Positions 53,512 through 62,171 of a stretch of DNA of 64,000 bases are shown here, piece after piece. Positions within the stretch are counted from its first letter, which is position 1. Each line of letters starts with the position of its first letter. Below the pieces are notes generated by a model. That model ran no database searches, was not told the origin of the DNA, and was given only the letters and a program-made list of their open reading frames with translations. Position numbers and translations under genes: made by a program. Source of the DNA: Lacrimispora saccharolytica (GTDB taxonomy: Bacteria > Bacillota > Clostridia > Lachnospirales > Lachnospiraceae); the NCBI GenBank assembly GCA_021531795.1, contig JADYUL010000009.1:1-64000 (forward strand), in the 5' to 3' direction.

Positions 53512-54381
53512 TCACCTGGATTTGTATATCATGGTCTTCACTTTATTATACATTTTTGAGAAATGCTCACTCTCCGCCAGACGTGTTCTTAACGGCTGGA
53601 GTGTAAGAGCCATTATCATACGATACTTTATAGCCTTGCGTCCCATATAGTGGTCTGTGATTTCACGATGCTCAGAGGCCGACTTCAGTCTGTTCTCTGC
53701 AGTTTCTGAGAAACCACCGCCCTCGTACCTGCAGATCACTCTCTCCATATGATGAGCGTTAGCTCCCTCTTCATATATACAGTATAGGAAGTGCTCGTAA
53801 TCGGCGCGAACTCTGTATTTTAATTCATAACCTCTGTTATCGAATAATCTCCGGTCATAGAAGCACACCTGATGACAGGGTACATTGCGGTACAGGGCAA
53901 AATCATTTATCTTCGGAGCAGAGCTTACCCTGGTTTTCGTCATAAGATTGAACTGGTCGCCGTAGAATATATTTAGACTATCAGCGGAAATCCCCTGCTC
54001 TTCTATGTAATCATTTACATCTCCAAGCACCTGCCTGTCTGAGAAGGTATCTCCGCAGTTAAGATGGAGGATGTATTCCTTGTCCGTGGTAGGGTTTGCC
54101 CCACCTTTACACTCATTAGTCGACTCAACACACTTAAGCGACTCCACAGCCACATTCATCGCATCATAGATTCCTTTGTCGGGAGCCTCGATTATTGTGG
54201 TACGCGCACTTTTAAAGTCATCGAAGTATCCACTGTCGCGAAGAATGTTCAGGCTATTGTCAGTCGACGCGCCATCTTTTATCACAACTCGATAGTCCCA
54301 GAAATCCTGCGAATAGATGCTGTCGAGAGTTGTCTTCAGTTTTTCACCCGGATTGTAGGTCACAACAATAATATCAAACAT
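53512..54381 (-). CDS. Family 2 glycosyltransferase, WcaA/PgaC-like small GT2
   Basis: A 289-residue GT2 with DIIVVTYNPGEKL, VIKDGASTDNSL, APDKGIYDAMNVAV and LHLNCGDTF. The DKGIYDAMN segment and the CGD metal motif are typical of colanic-acid-type GT2s such as WcaE. A short Thr/Asn-rich insertion lies between the two motifs (about 105-118). The ATG at 54381 is chosen because AGAGGG is seven bases upstream and the upstream stop precedes it by 11 bases. It adds a sugar in the cytoplasm. Confidence 0.88.
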   Translation of the reverse strand: MFDIIVVTYNPGEKLKTTLDSIYSQDFWDYRVVIKDGASTDNSLNILRDSGYFDDFKSARTTIIEAPDKGIYDAMNVAVESLKCVESTNECKGGANPTTDKEYILHLNCGDTFSDRQVLGDVNDYIEEQGISADSLNIFYGDQFNLMTKTRVSSAPKINDFALYRNVPCHQVCFYDRRLFDNRGYELKYRVRADYEHFLYCIYEEGANAHHMERVICRYEGGGFSETAENRLKSASEHREITDHYMGRKAIKYRMIMALTLQPLRTRLAESEHFSKMYNKVKTMIYKSR

Positions 54382-54392
54382 ATTTTTCCCTC

Positions 54393-55589
54393 TTAGAAGG
54401 TATCTGTCTGGTTGAGCCAGTATCTGTCCGTGAAGAGCCATGATTTGTACGGAAGCACCCTCACGCCCTCACGGTCCGCCGTCATTAAGAAGTAAGCAAA
54501 ATATAACACCGCCACTATGCAAACCGCCCACTTTAGTTTATCTGCTTTCTTGGGGTCACTATCTTCAACTGAGTGAAGCACGCCCGGGATGAGCAGTAGC
54601 TGAGGTGTGATCATGTAGTAACCGAATCTCGTTACAAGAGGAAGCCACCAGGTAGTCACATATAGAATAACGGCCATTATGCTAAGGTTCATATATGTAC
54701 GGTTGGCTTTTCTTCCCGTATATATCCTACTCTGTCCGTCAGATTTTCTGATGTCCTTACCCTCTATCGATGTCTTGTATGTCATGGCACAAAGCACCAG
54801 CACCAGGATGCAGCGGCCGATTATCGGCAGATTCTCTCTTAAGCTTCCTGTCTGCTCTATATAAATAGTATCTCTGTAGCTCGGATAGAGGATAAGTGCA
54901 AGCTCAATCAGCTTATCCTTTAATACTATTCCGACAACACCAAGTACACCCAGAGCTCCTATTACCCATTTGTTCCACTTAACAGCGGCCAGGAGATACA
55001 TCGGGATAACAGCAAGCACACTCTTATGCATTGTAGCTGCAATAAGTATTACTACCAGGAACTTAATCATATTCTGAACCTTTACGGACTTATCGTCAGT
55101 TATTTCCGTAAGATATCTCAGGCTGTACAGGGCCATCGCAAGCGCCAGATAATACCGCACGGTATTGAATGACCTGAAGTATACTCCCAGCAACATAAAC
55201 AGCACAACAGACCAGAACACGCTCTCGCTCTGGTCTCTGAAGCATTTTAGGAAGAGTCCAACTATTATGGCCGCGAAGAAGGCGAACATCAGTATATGGT
55301 TCTCTGATCCCGACAGTGTATACAGTATTCTGACTATCAGATTGAAGCCGGGCTCTGTCACCACATATCCGCGCTGGAATATCTCGTGGCAGGTTACGAC
55401 ATAGGTACCGTAATCATTGCCGACCTCTATTCTAAGGGCTGCAACAAGGAAGAGGATCATAAAGATTAAGCCCATCCTTGCCATGTTCTTGGCACGGCCT
55501 ACGGTTAATATCGAATCCGAATATGCAGTTTGCTTAATCCCTGCAGCAATAACAATACATGCCAGGGTCACAAGAATATATAGTATCAT
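54393..55589 (-). CDS. EpsG-family polysaccharide polymerase
   Basis: A 398-residue protein with about ten helices of the EpsG/Wzy-like family. It has LRIEVGNDYGTYVVTCHEIF (family VGTDYxNY), TEPGFNLIVRIL, FRSFNTVRYYLALAMALYSL and a later LYPSYRDTIY loop. EpsG proteins polymerise exopolysaccharide repeat units at the outer face of the membrane. It is the second polymerase in the window, the other being the Wzy at 14.2-15.5 kb in the AT-rich cassette, so either two polymers are made or one gene is replaced by the other under some conditions. Start and upstream stop overlap by one base (TGATG). Confidence 0.85.
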   Translation of the reverse strand: MILYILVTLACIVIAAGIKQTAYSDSILTVGRAKNMARMGLIFMILFLVAALRIEVGNDYGTYVVTCHEIFQRGYVVTEPGFNLIVRILYTLSGSENHILMFAFFAAIIVGLFLKCFRDQSESVFWSVVLFMLLGVYFRSFNTVRYYLALAMALYSLRYLTEITDDKSVKVQNMIKFLVVILIAATMHKSVLAVIPMYLLAAVKWNKWVIGALGVLGVVGIVLKDKLIELALILYPSYRDTIYIEQTGSLRENLPIIGRCILVLVLCAMTYKTSIEGKDIRKSDGQSRIYTGRKANRTYMNLSIMAVILYVTTWWLPLVTRFGYYMITPQLLLIPGVLHSVEDSDPKKADKLKWAVCIVAVLYFAYFLMTADREGVRVLPYKSWLFTDRYWLNQTDTF

Positions 55590-56362
55590 CAGAATTCTTT
55601 CATTCCCTGAGTCATAAGCTTATAAGCATTCATAAGCTTTCTGTCAGTTAACATAACATCTCTATGGGCTATGAGAAAACGTAGGGCGAGCGGTTTTGCC
55701 ATGCTCTTATATAACGCCTTATAGAGGACGCCGCGATCGTAGAAGAACTTGTCAGTATAGCCGTTAAACCAGGTGCTCGGGCGCGGAACCTCGCATCCAA
55801 GGGTGATAGGCAGGGCAAGCGCCTTCATTCCGGATTTGATGCACTGTCTGATAAAGAGCGAATCCTCGCCATTGCTGTATTTGGCGCCGCCGCCGAAGAG
55901 AAGGCTGAAGGTGATTCCCTTCTTGTGAAGCACCTCCCGTCGAACCGCCAGACTGTAGGTGGGGTATCTTCCGCAATTGTAGAGTCTGACTCTGTGCGGC
56001 TTATCTATGTGATAGGTCTGTCTGTCGCTTGCAACATCGAAGTTGAAGAATATCATGTCAATGTCCGGGTTGGCTTCGAAGGCATCCGTCACAGCCCCGG
56101 CATAGCCCTCATTGTATACTATATCCTCATCAGAGAAGAGTACGATGTCTCCGTCAGCGCGCAGGAGTGCATTGTTCCTGGACAAGCCGACGCCCTTCTC
56201 ACACAGGCTGTATACCCTGATCTTATGCTCTTTATATTGGTATTCTTCATATCCGAAGGAGTCTGTCTGATTGATCACAATCGCGTCCGCTTCGAGCTTC
56301 ATGTTCTCTGCGACATGTGCAGTATCAAGCTTCATCCCGGAAATCAGCATTTGTAAGTTCAT
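55589..56362 (-). CDS. Family 2-like glycosyltransferase
   Basis: A 257-residue soluble GT-A protein. It lacks the usual opening VSVIIPxYN and starts MNLQMLISGM, but continues with the acceptor/donor pattern VINQTDSFG, GVGLSRNNALLRA and FSDEDIVY (metal motif DED), then a GEDSLFIRQCI catalytic-base region. This is a small GT2 group found in Firmicutes capsule loci. AGGA lies eight bases before the ATG. It overlaps the EpsG-like gene by one base. Donor unknown. Confidence 0.82.
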   Translation of the reverse strand: MNLQMLISGMKLDTAHVAENMKLEADAIVINQTDSFGYEEYQYKEHKIRVYSLCEKGVGLSRNNALLRADGDIVLFSDEDIVYNEGYAGAVTDAFEANPDIDMIFFNFDVASDRQTYHIDKPHRVRLYNCGRYPTYSLAVRREVLHKKGITFSLLFGGGAKYSNGEDSLFIRQCIKSGMKALALPITLGCEVPRPSTWFNGYTDKFFYDRGVLYKALYKSMAKPLALRFLIAHRDVMLTDRKLMNAYKLMTQGMKEF

Positions 56363-56371
56363 AATTTGTTC

Positions 56372-57286
56372 CTACCTGGTGCTTCCTACTAGATTAATTC
56401 CAAGCTTCTTAAGGTTGTACAGTGCCTCACTGACTTCACTTACCTTTGTTTTCCCCAGAGTGACCTTCAGTATCACTCCGTCAGATGCCTTCATTTCTTC
56501 AATCAGTCCTTCATCGAAGGTGAGAGCATCATAAGAAAGAGTTAAGTAATTGCCTGAGTTTCCCTTATTCGAAGCAGCATCTTCAGATTTATATTTAAGC
56601 GATAACCTCAGTTCCTCGCTGTTTTGCGGGCCAAGGTAGGTGACATTGGGACACAGGGTTCTTATTTCATATTCTTCGTAGATGGTGTCGTCGTAGAGGC
56701 TGAATATCAGCACGCCGAAGAACGACAGGACAAAGCCTATGATTGCGCCAAGGATCGCTGCATTGTTATCCCTTGTGAACTCGTCTACCTCCACGATGTC
56801 CGAATCAGTCCAGACCTCCATGGCTTCAAGCATATCCATCTTCTCTGCAAAGCGTGGCAGAGCGGTCTTATAGGCGTCGGATATTCTCTGTACCATTTCG
56901 GGGTCAGTGCCGCGGCAAACTACGGTAAGCAGTCTGTAATCGCCTAAGATTTCACCCGTTATGCTATCCACAATATCTTCCCTGGTGACACCGTCTGTCG
57001 CTTCCAGGGCAAGATTGACCACCGGGTCATCCCTAAGAATTCCGTCCCATGTATAGGCATTGAAGTAATCGCCACTGTTGGATATCTCCTTGTTCAGGTA
57101 AATAAAGTAGTCATTTCTTATCTCATATACCTGATTTCCGCCGGCTAAGCAGGCATATATTTTATAGCTTAGAATGCCAATAATAGCACCCACGATCGTG
57201 GCTGCTATTATAACGGGCAACTTAATAAATATCTGCTTCATGATTCGCCTAATATCCAGAGGCGTCGTGTCATAGTTTAATGTCAT
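56372..57286 (-). CDS. Wzz-like protein with degenerate BY-kinase tail
   Basis: A 304-residue protein with two helices (about 20-42 and 172-196) around an extracytoplasmic Wzz-type domain. Unlike CpsC it lacks the clear Pro-rich motif before helix 2 and has a cytoplasmic tail of about 110 residues. The tail ends SDGVILKVTLGKTK followed by EALYNLKKLGINLVG, closely resembling the last part of BY-kinases, yet Walker A, A' and B motifs are all absent. It may be a chain-length regulator that docks a kinase in trans or has lost one. AAAGGA lies eight bases before the ATG. It sits between the initiating transferase and the GT/EpsG block. Confidence 0.72.
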   Translation of the reverse strand: MTLNYDTTPLDIRRIMKQIFIKLPVIIAATIVGAIIGILSYKIYACLAGGNQVYEIRNDYFIYLNKEISNSGDYFNAYTWDGILRDDPVVNLALEATDGVTREDIVDSITGEILGDYRLLTVVCRGTDPEMVQRISDAYKTALPRFAEKMDMLEAMEVWTDSDIVEVDEFTRDNNAAILGAIIGFVLSFFGVLIFSLYDDTIYEEYEIRTLCPNVTYLGPQNSEELRLSLKYKSEDAASNKGNSGNYLTLSYDALTFDEGLIEEMKASDGVILKVTLGKTKVSEVSEALYNLKKLGINLVGSTR

Positions 57287-57322
57287 ACTCCCTATCCTTT
57301 CGCGAGTGTCCGGCTGTTTGGC

Positions 57323-58693
57323 TCAAACCTTAGCCGCTGTTGTCTGATTCTCGTCCACACCCTCGGTCGCCTCAGGTGTAACCAGTATCTTAAGAGTCAG
57401 CAGCATGAGCTTAATATCAAGCCATACCGAATAATTCTCAATATAGCTTAGGTCGAGCTTCAGCTTATCATACGGAGTGGTATTATATTTGCCGTATACC
57501 TGAGCATAGCCGGCAAGTCCTGCCTTGACCTTCATACGGAAGGCAAATTCCGGCATATCCTCCATATACTGTCTGATGATCTCAGGTCTCTCGGGTCTCG
57601 GACCGATGAAGGACATATCACCTTTAATGATGTTGAACAGCTGCGGCAACTCATCAATTCTGACAGCCCTGATGAACCTGCCGATTGGCGTAATCCTTGA
57701 ATCATTCTTGGTCGCAAGTCTCGCCACGCCATCCTTCTCTGCGTCCACCCTCATGGAACGGAACTTCATTATCTTGAATTCCCTGGCTCCCTGGGTACAT
57801 CTTATCTGCTTATAGAGCACCGGACCGCCATCGTAGCACTTGATAATAATAGCGGTCACAAGCATTATCGGTGATGTTATTATTGTCAGAATGAGTGCAC
57901 ATACAATATCGATGATTCTCTTGAAGAACCTCTGCTCCACCTTGAGACTGTATTCTCTGGTTAGGAATATCGGAGTATCAAAGATATGCAGCGGGTCAGA
58001 GCCCTTAATAATAACATCCGATATCTTGGGAGACATATATACTCTTACATTGTGAGCATACAGATACTTAAGGTTCCTGTTCCTAAGCTTGGCCGGAAGG
58101 TCCCAGAGCACAACACCGTCATAATCCTTCTTAAGCATCTCCTCCCTGAGCTCTTCCTCAGGAATATTCACACTTATCTTGTTCTTAATAATGTACTTAT
58201 CCTTGCGTGTCGCAAACTTCGCCACGATGTCATCCACCGGTCTGTCACCGTGAACGAACAGCAGCTTCCTCGGCGGGAAGAAGATGTGGTACAAATAATT
58301 GCTGAGCATAGTCCAAATTCCGGCGAACACTATCTGAACCACCGTCATCACAATCATCGGGCTTGCCTTGAACAGACGCAGCTCCATCAGCGATATCTGT
58401 GCATAGCTTACGATATTAACAATAATCAGCGCGAACACATTCGACAGGAATACGTCCATCGGCTTCAGATATCCGATCCTCAGTCCTCCGAGCACACTCG
58501 TGAAGAAGAACAGGAGCACACCGTAGATAACTATCAACAGGATATGGCCCTTGAAGAAGAGATTAATCTTCCATACATAGTGTCCCGGCAGCACGTTCAG
58601 CCAGGTATAGCCATATATCAGCGTAAGCAGCAATACCCCAAGCATACTGCACATCAATATTAAAGTTCTCTTAAAGGTTTCAATTTTACTCAT
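57323..58693 (-). CDS. Undecaprenyl-phosphate sugar-1-phosphate transferase (WbaP/CpsE type)
   Basis: A 456-residue polyprenol phosphoglycosyltransferase that starts repeat-unit assembly by putting a sugar-1-phosphate on undecaprenyl phosphate. Four to five N-terminal helices and a central CoA-binding-like domain are followed by the catalytic domain (about 260-456): KRIIDIVCALIL, then KIMKFRSMRVDAE, RIDELPQLFNIIKGDMSFIG and GPRPERPE, with the catalytic Asp-Glu pair in RIDELPQL. The ATG at 58693 overlaps the upstream stop (ATGA). It is the only initiating enzyme in the window, so it may serve both glycan blocks. The sugar (Glc, Gal or other) cannot be fixed. Confidence 0.92.
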   Translation of the reverse strand: MSKIETFKRTLILMCSMLGVLLLTLIYGYTWLNVLPGHYVWKINLFFKGHILLIVIYGVLLFFFTSVLGGLRIGYLKPMDVFLSNVFALIIVNIVSYAQISLMELRLFKASPMIVMTVVQIVFAGIWTMLSNYLYHIFFPPRKLLFVHGDRPVDDIVAKFATRKDKYIIKNKISVNIPEEELREEMLKKDYDGVVLWDLPAKLRNRNLKYLYAHNVRVYMSPKISDVIIKGSDPLHIFDTPIFLTREYSLKVEQRFFKRIIDIVCALILTIITSPIMLVTAIIIKCYDGGPVLYKQIRCTQGAREFKIMKFRSMRVDAEKDGVARLATKNDSRITPIGRFIRAVRIDELPQLFNIIKGDMSFIGPRPERPEIIRQYMEDMPEFAFRMKVKAGLAGYAQVYGKYNTTPYDKLKLDLSYIENYSVWLDIKLMLLTLKILVTPEATEGVDENQTTAAKV

Positions 58694-59445
58694 ATTCTTC
58701 TCAAGGTGGCCCTTAATGCCCATCCTATAAAAAACGCTCCGGACTGAATTCTTCCCAATCCTTCTACCTGTCTGTAGAGGTACCAAATCCTCTTAATGGC
58801 CAAAAATTTGTTGCTTGATAAGCTCTTAGCCGGTCGCCTGTATATCGCCAGAATCTCATCCAATCCATAGGCGACAATGCCTGACCTAAGTATCTGCCAC
58901 CAGGTCGCCGTGTCCTCACTGGCTACATGCGGCATATATATCAACTTCTTGTCCACAATTGTCGTATCAAACATAGTTGTGGTCGTAAATATCACGGTTC
59001 TGGACAATGCCCTTCTGTAATCCAGAGTCTTCGGTGCACGCACCACCCTGCCGGTACCGATAGCTTTGTCATCTCCGAATTCGTAGGATGTGAAGGAAAA
59101 GCCTATTTTCTTCTCCTCCATGAATTCTATCTGGTGCTTAAGTTTATCGGGCATCCATACATCATCCGCATCAAGGAATGCAATATAGCGTCCGGTTGCA
59201 TTATCAAGACCGATATTTCTGGCTCCGGCAGCCCCCGCATCATTATCATCGGTTAGGATTATTCTTATACGGGAATCTAAGGTCTTTGAATCCTTAAGTT
59301 CTCGCAATTTTTCCCGTGTACCGTCTGTAGAGCCGTCCTCAACGATTATCCACTCCCAGTCACTATAGGTCTGACGAAGAACCATCGCTATAGTGTTATC
59401 TATGAAATCCAATGCATTAAAAACAGGTGTTATAATACTGATCAT
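58690..59445 (-). CDS. Family 2 glycosyltransferase, TuaG-like
   Basis: A 251-residue GT2 with MISIITPVFNALDFI, VEDGSTDGTREKL, GAAGARNIGL and AFLDADDVWMPDKL, then SEDTATWWQIL as the catalytic-base region. Length and motif series match TuaG/teichuronic-acid-type transferases and CpsI-like enzymes. It overlaps both neighbours by four bases (ATGA on each side), placing it firmly in the operon between a GtrB-like GT2 and the initiating transferase. It probably adds the second sugar of the unit (inference from position). Confidence 0.9.
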   Translation of the reverse strand: MISIITPVFNALDFIDNTIAMVLRQTYSDWEWIIVEDGSTDGTREKLRELKDSKTLDSRIRIILTDDNDAGAAGARNIGLDNATGRYIAFLDADDVWMPDKLKHQIEFMEEKKIGFSFTSYEFGDDKAIGTGRVVRAPKTLDYRRALSRTVIFTTTTMFDTTIVDKKLIYMPHVASEDTATWWQILRSGIVAYGLDEILAIYRRPAKSLSSNKFLAIKRIWYLYRQVEGLGRIQSGAFFIGWALRATLRRI

Positions 59446-60368
59446 ATCTCTTCCTTAACGAGGTAAATCGGGCGGTGCTTGACCTCAAGGTAGGTCTTTG
59501 ACATATACTGACCGAGAATACCCAGGCAGAGCAACTGAACACCGCTGACCATAGAGATGATGCATACCAGCGAAGGCCATCCGCTCGTGGGGTCCTGCCA
59601 GAACAGTGAACGCACGATAATCGTAATAATAATAACAAATGCTATTACACAGAACAGCACACCCATGATCGATGCAAATGCAAGAGGAGCAGTAGAGAAG
59701 GCGATGATGCCCTCAATCGAGTAGAGGAAGAGTCCCCAGAAGCTCCACTTGGTCTCACCCTTAGTTCGCTCCACGTTCTCATACTCCACCCATTTGGTGT
59801 TGAAGCCGACCCAGCCGAAGATTCCCTTGCTGAAGCGGTTATATTCGCCAATGCTAAGTATTGCATCCACCACCTGTCTGGTCATCAGCCTGTAGTCCCT
59901 GGCACCATCCACGATGTCTGTCTTGCTTATCTTATTTATCAGCTTGTAAAACAATCTTGCGAAAAAACTGCGAATTACAGGCTCTCCCTTGCGGCTCACT
60001 CTCCTGGTTGCAACTGAGTCGTAGCCCTCCTCAATGTAGCGAAACATCTTAGGAAGAAGGCTCGGCGGATCCTGAAGGTCTGCATCCATCATAACCACAT
60101 AGTCGCCCTTAGACTTACTGAAGCCTGCATATATCGCCGCTTCCTTACCAAAGTTTCTGGAAAAGCTTACAAGCTTAACCCTGTCATCCTTCTCGTTTAA
60201 CTTCTTAACCTCACTTACGGTGCCGTCCTTCGAGCCATCGTCAACATAGATAAGCTCGAGGTCAAGCTTCTTCTCTTCAAAGAAGGGGGTAAGCTTCATG
60301 AGTTCCTCATAGAAGTAAGGAACATTCTCTTCTTCGTTGTAGCATGGAACAATTACACTAAGCAGCAT
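59442..60368 (-). CDS. Polyprenyl-phosphate glycosyltransferase, GtrB/YkcC type (GT2)
   Basis: A 308-residue enzyme with LSVIVPCYNEEENV, YVDDGSKDGTV, FSRNFGKEAAIYAGF, MMDADLQDPPSL and RDYRLMTR, followed by two C-terminal helices and LGILGQYMSKTYLEVKHRP. This is the GtrB/CsbB/YkcC pattern: making undecaprenyl-phosphate glucose or a related sugar for GT-C enzymes outside the membrane. The ATG at 60368 is supported by AGAGG seven bases upstream. Likely partners are the membrane proteins encoded directly upstream. Confidence 0.9.
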   Translation of the reverse strand: MLLSVIVPCYNEEENVPYFYEELMKLTPFFEEKKLDLELIYVDDGSKDGTVSEVKKLNEKDDRVKLVSFSRNFGKEAAIYAGFSKSKGDYVVMMDADLQDPPSLLPKMFRYIEEGYDSVATRRVSRKGEPVIRSFFARLFYKLINKISKTDIVDGARDYRLMTRQVVDAILSIGEYNRFSKGIFGWVGFNTKWVEYENVERTKGETKWSFWGLFLYSIEGIIAFSTAPLAFASIMGVLFCVIAFVIIITIIVRSLFWQDPTSGWPSLVCIISMVSGVQLLCLGILGQYMSKTYLEVKHRPIYLVKEEI

Positions 60369-60369
60369 C

Positions 60370-61149
60370 TCAATTCCTCTTAACAAATATCAAATAATTA
60401 TCTGTCTGCTTCTTCAGGATATAGTTTCCTTCGAAAACCTTGGCTCCTTCGAAACGGTTAACTACTATTATATCACATCCGTAATCTTCTACTAAACCTG
60501 CAACCTTTTCCATGTTTTGCTCAGGTGTCCACATGAGATTATGGATCTCTATTATTCCGTCATCATATTCGTCAAGAATACCGAGGTCGCCGTTAAAAAG
60601 CATGATATCCTCGCCGTAAAGAAGCGGAATATTGTTACCGTATGACGTAATAAACGGAAGGATCTCATCATCAGCAAGCACCAGTCCTCCATCATCTGAC
60701 AGTGTGCCAATATATTCCACAACCTCCTGCTTCTCCTCATTGTAATGGTTGGCCTCGGTCATGGTATTTCCACCGAAGAAGCCTCCGAAATTGCCGCAAA
60801 CAGAGATAAATACACCCAAAATTATTCCGACTATCGCCCTCTGCCTCGGATTCTCGTTACCCGCAATAAGCTCTGTCGAAGCAAACGGAACGCAGATCAT
60901 TATCGGCAGAAGCATGGTGAGCTGATAATAGTTGGCCATAGTCGGGAAGACCAGCGACAAAAGCCACACCGTAAGCGGACTTGATACCACCGCAAGAGTA
61001 ATGATAAGCGAATATGTACCAATCCATTTATTCTTGCTGTCATTCACCTTCATAAGTATCACGATACTTAAGCAGAATAACAGGAAATAGCTTCCGTCAA
61101 GCTTACTGCTCTGGAAGAATTCGTACATGGTTCTGCATATATTTGCCAT
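60370..61149 (-). CDS. Membrane protein, second half of a possible split GT-C-like pair
   Basis: A 259-residue protein with about four helices in the first 125 residues and a soluble domain of about 130 residues ending in YLIFVKRN, like the tails of the large polytopic proteins elsewhere in the window. Its start overlaps the stop of the upstream gene as TAATG. A perfect AAGGAGG is encoded inside the last codons of that gene. The two proteins together (about 595 residues) have the size and layout of one DUF6077-type protein, so an ancestral gene may have been split. Function unknown. Confidence 0.6.
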   Translation of the reverse strand: MANICRTMYEFFQSSKLDGSYFLLFCLSIVILMKVNDSKNKWIGTYSLIITLAVVSSPLTVWLLSLVFPTMANYYQLTMLLPIMICVPFASTELIAGNENPRQRAIVGIILGVFISVCGNFGGFFGGNTMTEANHYNEEKQEVVEYIGTLSDDGGLVLADDEILPFITSYGNNIPLLYGEDIMLFNGDLGILDEYDDGIIEIHNLMWTPEQNMEKVAGLVEDYGCDIIVVNRFEGAKVFEGNYILKKQTDNYLIFVKRN

Positions 61150-62156
61150 TATACGACCTCCTTCCTGTATCTTATATACGAGCAGAGACCGGCTATGAAT
61201 ATCTCAATTACTACAAGCACTATGCCTGTAGTCAGTCCCGTGATGAACACTGAAGACAACGCCACTATGAGCAATTTTGCAATATTAACCGCTCTGAGGT
61301 AGGCGTTCGCCTCCTCGCCGTCGCCCCTCTCCTGCCTGTACCAGCAGGTGATGACATAGAGAACATAGGGTAGCATAACACCTGCTACTATTGCCTCTCC
61401 CGAATAACCGTTCCACAATATCTTGGCACCGATCGCATGGCTGTAATAGTCACCACTCAGAATAAGCGTTCCCAGGAAAATCGAGAAGATCAGGTTCTTT
61501 TTCCTGGAGCGAAGCACCGGCATCGTAACCGTCACACACGCAAAATAGACACACAGAATGGTCTGGAGCGTGAGGATCAGGTACAGCAGCATAGAATCCC
61601 TGATACCGTAGAAGCTTGATAAGAACGAGTAGTAGATCGGCAGCATAATGATGCGCTTGGAATTGATCAGGCCCACGTTATAGGGCTGACTCGTAATCGG
61701 GTTGTACTCATAAATCCTGCACGTATGGAGCGTAGTCCTGACCGTGGCCAGCATGAAGTCGTCCCTTAAGTACTCCTGCAGACTGTATACCCTGTATACG
61801 ATGCAGAAACTGATAACCACCGATACCGCCACGAGCCCCCAGTCGGATGCATGCATCTTCGGCTTCTCATCCTTCTTACTCCTGCCCATCGTAAGCCTTA
61901 AGATAACGCGGACTATGAGCGTGATGAAAAACAGGATTGCAATCACGATTTCCGTTACGGCAAAAGCGCTAAAGACTTGCTGCATACCCCGTCCGAGCTT
62001 ATAGTATTCCACGAAAAAAACAGCGCCGTTGACCAAAAAAACAGAAAAGAAACCAATCAGATATGTCTCAATCTGACTGGTCTCCTTATTATGCGCAATA
62101 CTTGTAAATATGTATCCTGCCATATACGGCAGTGTCAAAATGACGATCAAACCCAT
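61149..62156 (-). CDS. Polytopic membrane protein, DUF6077-like N-terminal half
   Basis: A 335-residue protein with about nine helices. A loop with LRDDFMLATVRTTLH then IYEYNPITSQPYN resembles the Asp-rich first-loop motif of DUF6077 membrane proteins, which I regard as probable GT-C relatives; that family call is tentative. It lacks the soluble C-terminal domain expected, which is encoded by the next gene in another frame. The ribosome site is weak (GGTAAG). It lies between manC and the split partner, upstream of a GtrB-like gene. Confidence 0.55.
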   Translation of the reverse strand: MGLIVILTLPYMAGYIFTSIAHNKETSQIETYLIGFFSVFLVNGAVFFVEYYKLGRGMQQVFSAFAVTEIVIAILFFITLIVRVILRLTMGRSKKDEKPKMHASDWGLVAVSVVISFCIVYRVYSLQEYLRDDFMLATVRTTLHTCRIYEYNPITSQPYNVGLINSKRIIMLPIYYSFLSSFYGIRDSMLLYLILTLQTILCVYFACVTVTMPVLRSRKKNLIFSIFLGTLILSGDYYSHAIGAKILWNGYSGEAIVAGVMLPYVLYVITCWYRQERGDGEEANAYLRAVNIAKLLIVALSSVFITGLTTGIVLVVIEIFIAGLCSYIRYRKEVV

Positions 62157-62171
62157 AAAAAACTTACCATA

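Noticed and set aside
54987-55006. GATACATCGGGAT inside the EpsG-like gene, resembling an R1 arm
   Set aside because: It encodes IPMYLL in a normal membrane helix and has no partner arm; chance resemblance.
57986-58663. Long plus-strand frame antisense to the initiating transferase gene
   Set aside because: It mirrors the real gene on the other strand, is rich in His/Arg/Gln typical of reverse-frame reading, and lacks a ribosome site.
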